Shown here in pieces: positions 32,385-36,223 of a stretch of 36,223 bases of DNA. The position numbers and the translations under genes were made by a program. The stretch's first letter is position 1; each line of letters opens with the position of its first letter. This DNA is from Phoronis australis (Eukaryota > Phoronida > Phoronidae): NCBI GenBank assembly GCA_002633005.1, contig NMRA01000159.1, forward strand, positions 317,855 to 354,077, in the 5' to 3' direction. Below the pieces are notes generated by a model. The model was not told the origin of the DNA and did not search any database. It was given only the letters and a program-made list of their open reading frames with translations.

Positions 32385-32391
32385 TATAAAA
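32385..32391 (+). promoter_or_regulatory. TATA box of the PAN-domain gene
   Basis: TATAAAA lies 67 bp upstream of the ATG at 32458. Transcription would start about 30 bp downstream, leaving a 5' leader of roughly 40 nt, which fits a compact single-exon gene. Confidence 0.55.
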
Positions 32392-32457
32392 CCCATTTAT
32401 ACAGTGGATCATGACGACAAATTCACGCCTTGGTTTCCGTCGGCGATTTCCTTAGCG

Positions 32458-32784
32458 ATGGCTGCTCTGATATCTCTAGTTAATGTCGTGAGTGTTACCT
32501 TTGTCGTGCATGTTGACTTGGGGAGCGCTGGTGGTACATACATGTACTTCGGAAATAAGGTTAAAGATGCTCGCAGGGTTGGTTTTGATACCACTAAAGT
32601 CAGACCACCTACTGTGTCTTCCATCAAGTGCGGAGCGGAATGTTCCCGTGACGCCTCGTGCGATGCCTGGGCGTACAAGGAGTTCGGAAAACTTTGTCAC
32701 AAATACTCTATCGACGGCGACAATCCTGGCAAGCTGGAAATTGCGCACGGATGGGTCTATTATGAAAAAATGTCGAGAGGTTAG
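32458..32784 (+). CDS. Small secreted PAN/apple-domain protein, single exon
   Basis: A 108-residue protein. The open frame extends upstream to 32209, but the start at 32458 is preferred: it has good context (agcgATGG), lies just downstream of a TATA box, and begins a hydrophobic signal-peptide-like segment (residues 2-19) with a plausible cleavage after GSA at 24. The mature part is a short PAN/apple-type fold: C58, C62, C68 and C80 in KCGAECSRDASCDAWAY and FGKLC, then HGWVYYEK. PAN domains bind proteins or carbohydrates outside the cell and are common in invertebrate venoms, mucus and adhesive or immune proteins. Which applies here is unknown. It ends at TAG, and no polyadenylation signal is obvious. 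It may be one exon of a longer gene, but no good donor was seen. Confidence 0.7.
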   Translation: MAALISLVNVVSVTFVVHVDLGSAGGTYMYFGNKVKDARRVGFDTTKVRPPTVSSIKCGAECSRDASCDAWAYKEFGKLCHKYSIDGDNPGKLEIAHGWVYYEKMSRG

Positions 32785-33190
32785 AGCTTTAATTTCAAGG
32801 GTTGTGGCACTAAGTACACTGCAAAGTTTTACACAACTGTCACAATTTGGTGACTGGTGGCTGAAGGTATTCTTGCATGTTGTTTTCATTTTGTTAGGTT
32901 CCTTTGATATGCTAGATACTTGCAGGAAGAGAAAACCAGGAAGGGACAACTAGCTAAACCGCCGTTTTTGGCCTCCTTCCCCGGACTAATTTCAGGACTT
33001 AAGTTTCGTTTAAAAGGAAACAGATGATTTTATCAGAGAGATTAAAGCTTTTTCTATAGAAGGATATCAAAAAATCACTTTGCAACCTTAAACAGTGGTG
33101 TAATTGTACTTTGAAAATATCGACTTCAGCGCACGCAATCGCAACTTCCCACACGCAGTCACGTGTACATGTATTTAAGCTTTCCCGTCG

Positions 33191-33475
33191 ATGTATAGAT
33201 GGCGCAGTAGTCAAGATCTCCCTCATTTGCATATCAAATTTGCATGTGGGAGTTCTGAGACTCTCGTCAGTTTAGTTGTTGTCGAGCGCAACATCGAAAT
33301 TTCCGCGGCTACCTATCGTGTCAACAAAAGTTCGAAGTGTCAGAACTGTAGACGGAACGCGCGGCATGTCTATGGTTCCTGTTCTTCAGTTGACGAAAAC
33401 ATCGCTATCGTCATAAAGAATGACCGTGGGAAATTCATTTTGAGGTGGACATCTGTATCCAAGAATAAATATTAA
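33191..33475 (+). CDS. Unrecognised 94-codon ORF
   Basis: An open frame from ATG 33191 to TAA. A TATTTAAG word lies about 20 bp upstream, and two octamer motifs fall inside its first 20 codons. Residues such as SKCQNCRRNARHVYG give a CxxC pair. It has no known domain, and a minus-strand open frame overlaps its 3' end. It may be real or chance. Confidence 0.2.
   Translation: MYRWRSSQDLPHLHIKFACGSSETLVSLVVVERNIEISAATYRVNKSSKCQNCRRNARHVYGSCSSVDENIAIVIKNDRGKFILRWTSVSKNKY
33225..33245 (+). promoter_or_regulatory. Tandem octamer motifs ATTTGCAT
   Basis: Two exact ATTTGCAT words start 13 bp apart (33225 and 33238). The octamer is the POU-factor site found in histone H2B and snRNA promoters. Neither gene type was recognised nearby, so the role is open. 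Confidence 0.35.
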
Positions 33476-33759
33476 TACTCTGTAATATCTCACCCTCCGC
33501 GTTTCGTTTCTTCGACGTTGGTTGAGGTTGCGGTATCGTGAAACAACGCCGTCAGGTGAGAGAAGTTGCACCGAATAACTGGAATTGGCTACAGTTCTTT
33601 CCTTTAGAATGCCCGGACTCAACTGTGCCATTTTCTTGGCCTTTTCATCGGCCTTCTCCTGCGCCAATCAACCTTTTATCTGCTACAGAAATGGTATGCC
33701 TAATTTTCTAACATTTTAGTACACTTTGTGGCTCTGCTACAATTAGCACTGCCATAATC

Positions 33760-34080
33760 TTATTTCTTAATTCCGCCACTGTATGCATACTTGGAAGTTA
33801 GTTTTGCTAAGTGTTTTTCCAAATTAAGCCACAACAGTTGTTCATCATTAAATGCCTCAGATTCCTCGACGCCATGGACATTTCCGTCAACACAAAACGC
33901 ACCCTTGCCATTCTTAAAAATTCGTATATATGTGCTATAATTGCTTCGAATGACCGGCAGTAACCGTGGCTGGAATGTCGGCAGCTTCGCGACTAAGTCT
34001 ACAGCTAACTCCCGTTGAAATTCTCCATACTTCAAAATCCTTGTTTGCAGGTGCTGATAATTGCCTTCAATGGTTTTCAT
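33760..34080 (-). CDS. Unrecognised 106-residue ORF or exon
   Basis: The first in-frame ATG is at 34080; the frame is open only 18 codons further upstream. The product begins MKTIEGNYQHLQTRILKYGE and contains YIRIFKNGKGAFCVDGNVHG and LNLEKHLAKL. Its composition looks protein-like, with balanced charge and spaced aromatics, and the frame is longer than its surroundings. No family was recognised, and no signal peptide or membrane segment is present. It could be a degenerate transposon gene. Confidence 0.3.
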   Translation of the reverse strand: MKTIEGNYQHLQTRILKYGEFQRELAVDLVAKLPTFQPRLLPVIRSNYSTYIRIFKNGKGAFCVDGNVHGVEESEAFNDEQLLWLNLEKHLAKLTSKYAYSGGIKK

Positions 34081-34468
34081 AATAAGAGAGTAGAAATCCG
34101 AGTTGTCACACACGCCCACTGGCCTGGTGCTGCCTTATATTTTCACTGGCCACCTTGCTGCAGTCGACTTGCGCAATAGCCGAATTAGTGTCCTCATTTG
34201 TGGTCACTTGCCGGATACAGGCCCATGAGACAAGTTGCAGCAACAAATTCAGTACGAATCCATAAATCCTTTTACACGCACAATTAAATGCGCAAAACTG
34301 CTCCTGTATTTCTTAAACATATAATTTAATGCTCAAGCTATACAACGAGTGCGTGTTGAAACACAACATTGACCTTTGACCAAAGATGGACTCCTTGCAT
34401 CAGGACCTTACTAAGCGGGGGGAGGGCGAGTGCCACCCCAAAAAAATTGCACGCCTCAGGGTTAAACC

Positions 34469-34618
34469 ATGGCAACCGACAAAGGTGTGCGGCTGGGGAA
34501 AGACAAAAAAGAAAGACTTCGAATACTGATCAGAGAGAAAACTCAAGATAACTTTGACAACTCGGTATCAGCGTATGGTTTACCATTTGAGGGGCCTGAC
34601 GAGGACAATTGTTGTTAG
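34469..34618 (+). CDS. 49-residue small ORF
   Basis: ATG in strong context (aaaccATGGC) opens a frame beginning MATDKGVRLGKDKKERLRIL, rich in charged residues, and ending GPDEDNCC before TAG. It is too short for a standard ORF scan, but its start context and composition are better than chance ORFs nearby. It could be a small peptide gene or the first exon of a longer gene; no donor is obvious. Confidence 0.3.
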   Translation: MATDKGVRLGKDKKERLRILIREKTQDNFDNSVSAYGLPFEGPDEDNCC

Positions 34619-35218
34619 GGTCTCCGTTTTTGCAGCATACATGTAGGTCGTCTAAGCGCTCTTGAAAATGTGCACTTAATCATTCATGCATGTATTTCGA
34701 AAATTCGAGAAAATTTGTAAAGGAAAAATTTTGCGGAGCGTATTAAAGGAGCATGCCACCCAAAAAACAACCTAATTTGTATCAACTTAGATCGAGTAGT
34801 TCTACTCCATAACGGTTGCGTTACCTGACACCTGACGGCAGACTGAGGTGTTGAAATTATCCAATGACGTAATTGGTTTCACACGCAGTCTGTTCAGCAG
34901 TTCACAACGGGTTACTGGTGTCGGCTTATAGCTTGAATTCATCGTTTTACACCAATAAATCATCAAACTTCGATGTAAAACCCTTAAAAATACACCTAGT
35001 TCTTATAAAAACGTGTTGTTTTATTTCGCTGTTACGGATTTATTAGTATTTGGACACGGCCGTAGCCTACAACGGCTCGGCAGGCCAATAACGTCCGTAG
35101 CAGCAGTTTGGGGTCTGTTCGGAGATAAATTCGAAGTATTTTCTGTGAGATACAGACAGGAGAACCTAGTCTGTGTTGATTAGAATTGTGTTTTTTTGAG
35201 TTCTAAACACGCAAAACG
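34619..35218. other. Non-coding stretch
   Basis: No supported feature is present. The word AAAGGAGCATGCCACCC near 34745 resembles a transposon edge, but no partner end was found. Confidence 0.35.
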
Positions 35219-35313
35219 CTCGTTATCCTGGCCAGTGGCTCGGAGCCCGATCAGGCCCGTCGCGGCCGCCCGGATAGACTCGTTATCCCGACCAGTGGCT
35301 CGGAAACTGATCA
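35219..35313 (+). repeat. GC-rich direct repeat, period 60
   Basis: CTCGTTATCC, then CCAGTGGCTCGGA and GATCA, occurs at 35219-35253 and again at 35279-35313 with about five differences. The spacer contains a GCGGCCGC word. It stands out against the AT-rich surroundings. Confidence 0.7.
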
Positions 35314-35483
35314 TACATCACGAACATAAACCAGCCAAAGTTGGAAACTTAACTTCTAGTCAGGAAAATACTATACTAGTGAGCCAAAGTAATGTGCACG
35401 TGATTATGTTGGTTAATTAGCCACGAAACTGCAAATCGTCGGGGCCGCGAATTCAGGTTCCGCTTTGTCCAAAGCACCGTCAG

Positions 35484-35731
35484 AATGAGCGCACCCAGCC
35501 TTCAATATGGGGGGGCTCGAATTTCTGACATTGTGGACCTTTTGGTAACAAAAAAGCGGGTGAGCAAAAAAAAAAAAAACGGGGGCACCACTGTGAATTG
35601 CCCGATTGTGCTTATTAAGAGGACTTTAGTCTCATTTTCTCGGACTTTTTGTTTCCCAGAGGCGGACCTTTTTGCCCACTTCGCCACTTTGCGCTCGTTT
35701 GACCCCCCGAGCCCCCATGGGTGTGCGCATG
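35484..35731. mobile_element. 248-bp TIR element with 5-bp target duplication
   Basis: Flanked by GTCAG (35479-35483 and 35732-35736). The left end is AATGAGCGCACCC and the right end, inverse, CATGCGCACACCC (10 of 13 match), followed on both sides by ATGGGGG...GCTCG. The interior has an A12 run next to G5. The ends resemble those of the 70-bp element at 25144-25213. Confidence 0.7.
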
Positions 35732-36090
35732 GTCAGGGCAGAAGTTATACATTGACAATCATTGAATAATGTAAATCTAAATAAAGATTCCCCTAACACC
35801 TGGCCGTGGGATGGAAATCGAGTTGTTTCACAGCAGTTTCTGCCATCAAACACTAAATTAGCATGAGCTCACACGGCCTCGGTGTCCCGTCAATTAGTTT
35901 TATTGCACCTAAAGCCGGTAACGCAGTGATTTATTCATTGCTGGCTTCTCAAATCATTTGCACTCACGAACACTCCAAAGGCATTACAAATTGCATATAA
36001 TGAGACAGACTTTGTTTCAGTTTTACATAAGTATTGGTTAGGGTGAGAATAATTCATTTTGAAACAGAACGCTCAGTAATAAACGTCAAC

Positions 36091-36223
36091 ATGGCAACTC
36101 GCAATCCCCCGCGACTAAGACGAGAGCTCATCAGTCCCGACGAAGACTTCGCAGGTGGATCGTTAGGTTTCACAGGCTATCAGTTCGAACAGGAATACAG
36201 TAATGAAGAAATACTAAAGAGGC
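36091..36223 (+). CDS. First exon of an unknown gene, cut by window end
   Basis: ATG in good context (gtcaacATGGC) opens 44 codons that are still open at the window end. The peptide begins MATRNPPRLRRELISPDEDF and includes the acidic-aromatic stretch GYQFEQEYSNEEILKR. The YQFEPEY-like segment loosely recalls the start of invertebrate proteins with a P2X7-type C-terminal zinc-binding domain, but that domain would lie outside the window. The identity is a guess; the coding character looks good. Confidence 0.5.
   Translation, partial: MATRNPPRLRRELISPDEDFAGGSLGFTGYQFEQEYSNEEILKR

Noticed and set aside
33386-33667. Minus-strand frame with SSYSVQLLSPDGVVSRYR, weakly like the tail of a retroelement polyprotein
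   Set aside because: No ATG at its start, no other retroelement domain nearby; the resemblance is too weak to call.

Overview
The window looks like a piece of an invertebrate animal genome assembly, probably a marine species. It is AT-rich and gene-poor. Exons are short and flanked by GT/AG splice sites, there are two runs of N (5768-6316 and 20756-21748), palindromic ACATGTA-type words are frequent, and old transposon debris is dense. The coding pieces are animal families: a fibrinogen-related domain, a PAN/apple domain, and PIF/Harbinger and integrase-core transposase relatives. I cannot fix the phylum from the sequence. No rRNA, intact tRNA, CRISPR array or prokaryotic operon is visible.

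Layout: 297-1223 is the 3' end of a fibrinogen-related (FReD) gene on +. 3014-3806 holds two short terminal-inverted-repeat (TIR) elements. 4735-7158 holds a broken integrase-core gene on -, and the sequence around it appears twice, almost identically, on either side of the first gap, probably two haplotypes of one locus. 7200-9240 is a higher-order repeat array carrying CTCF-like words, split by a 722-bp TIR element. 11718-13635 is an unrecognised multi-exon gene on - with a CCAAT/CRE-like promoter; its first intron holds an element with 72-bp TIRs. 14541-16331 is a decayed Harbinger neighbourhood: a possible Myb-like last exon on +, a broken transposase on -, then MITE ends. 19413-19520 is a THAP-like fragment. 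20486-22354 is an inverted-repeat element around the second gap followed by a tRNA-derived SINE. 23100-24200 is a second CTCF-word repeat block in the opposite orientation. 25144-30098 holds several small elements and satellites. 32385-32784 is a TATA-driven, single-exon secreted PAN/apple protein. 33191-34618 has weak small ORFs. 36091 to the window end is the first exon of another gene on +.

The genes do not form a pathway. Two are probable extracellular recognition or adhesion domains (FReD and PAN); most of the rest is transposon-derived. The main points of interest are the likely haplotype duplication, a family of short elements with 5-bp target duplications, and two repeat blocks carrying convergent CTCF-like words.
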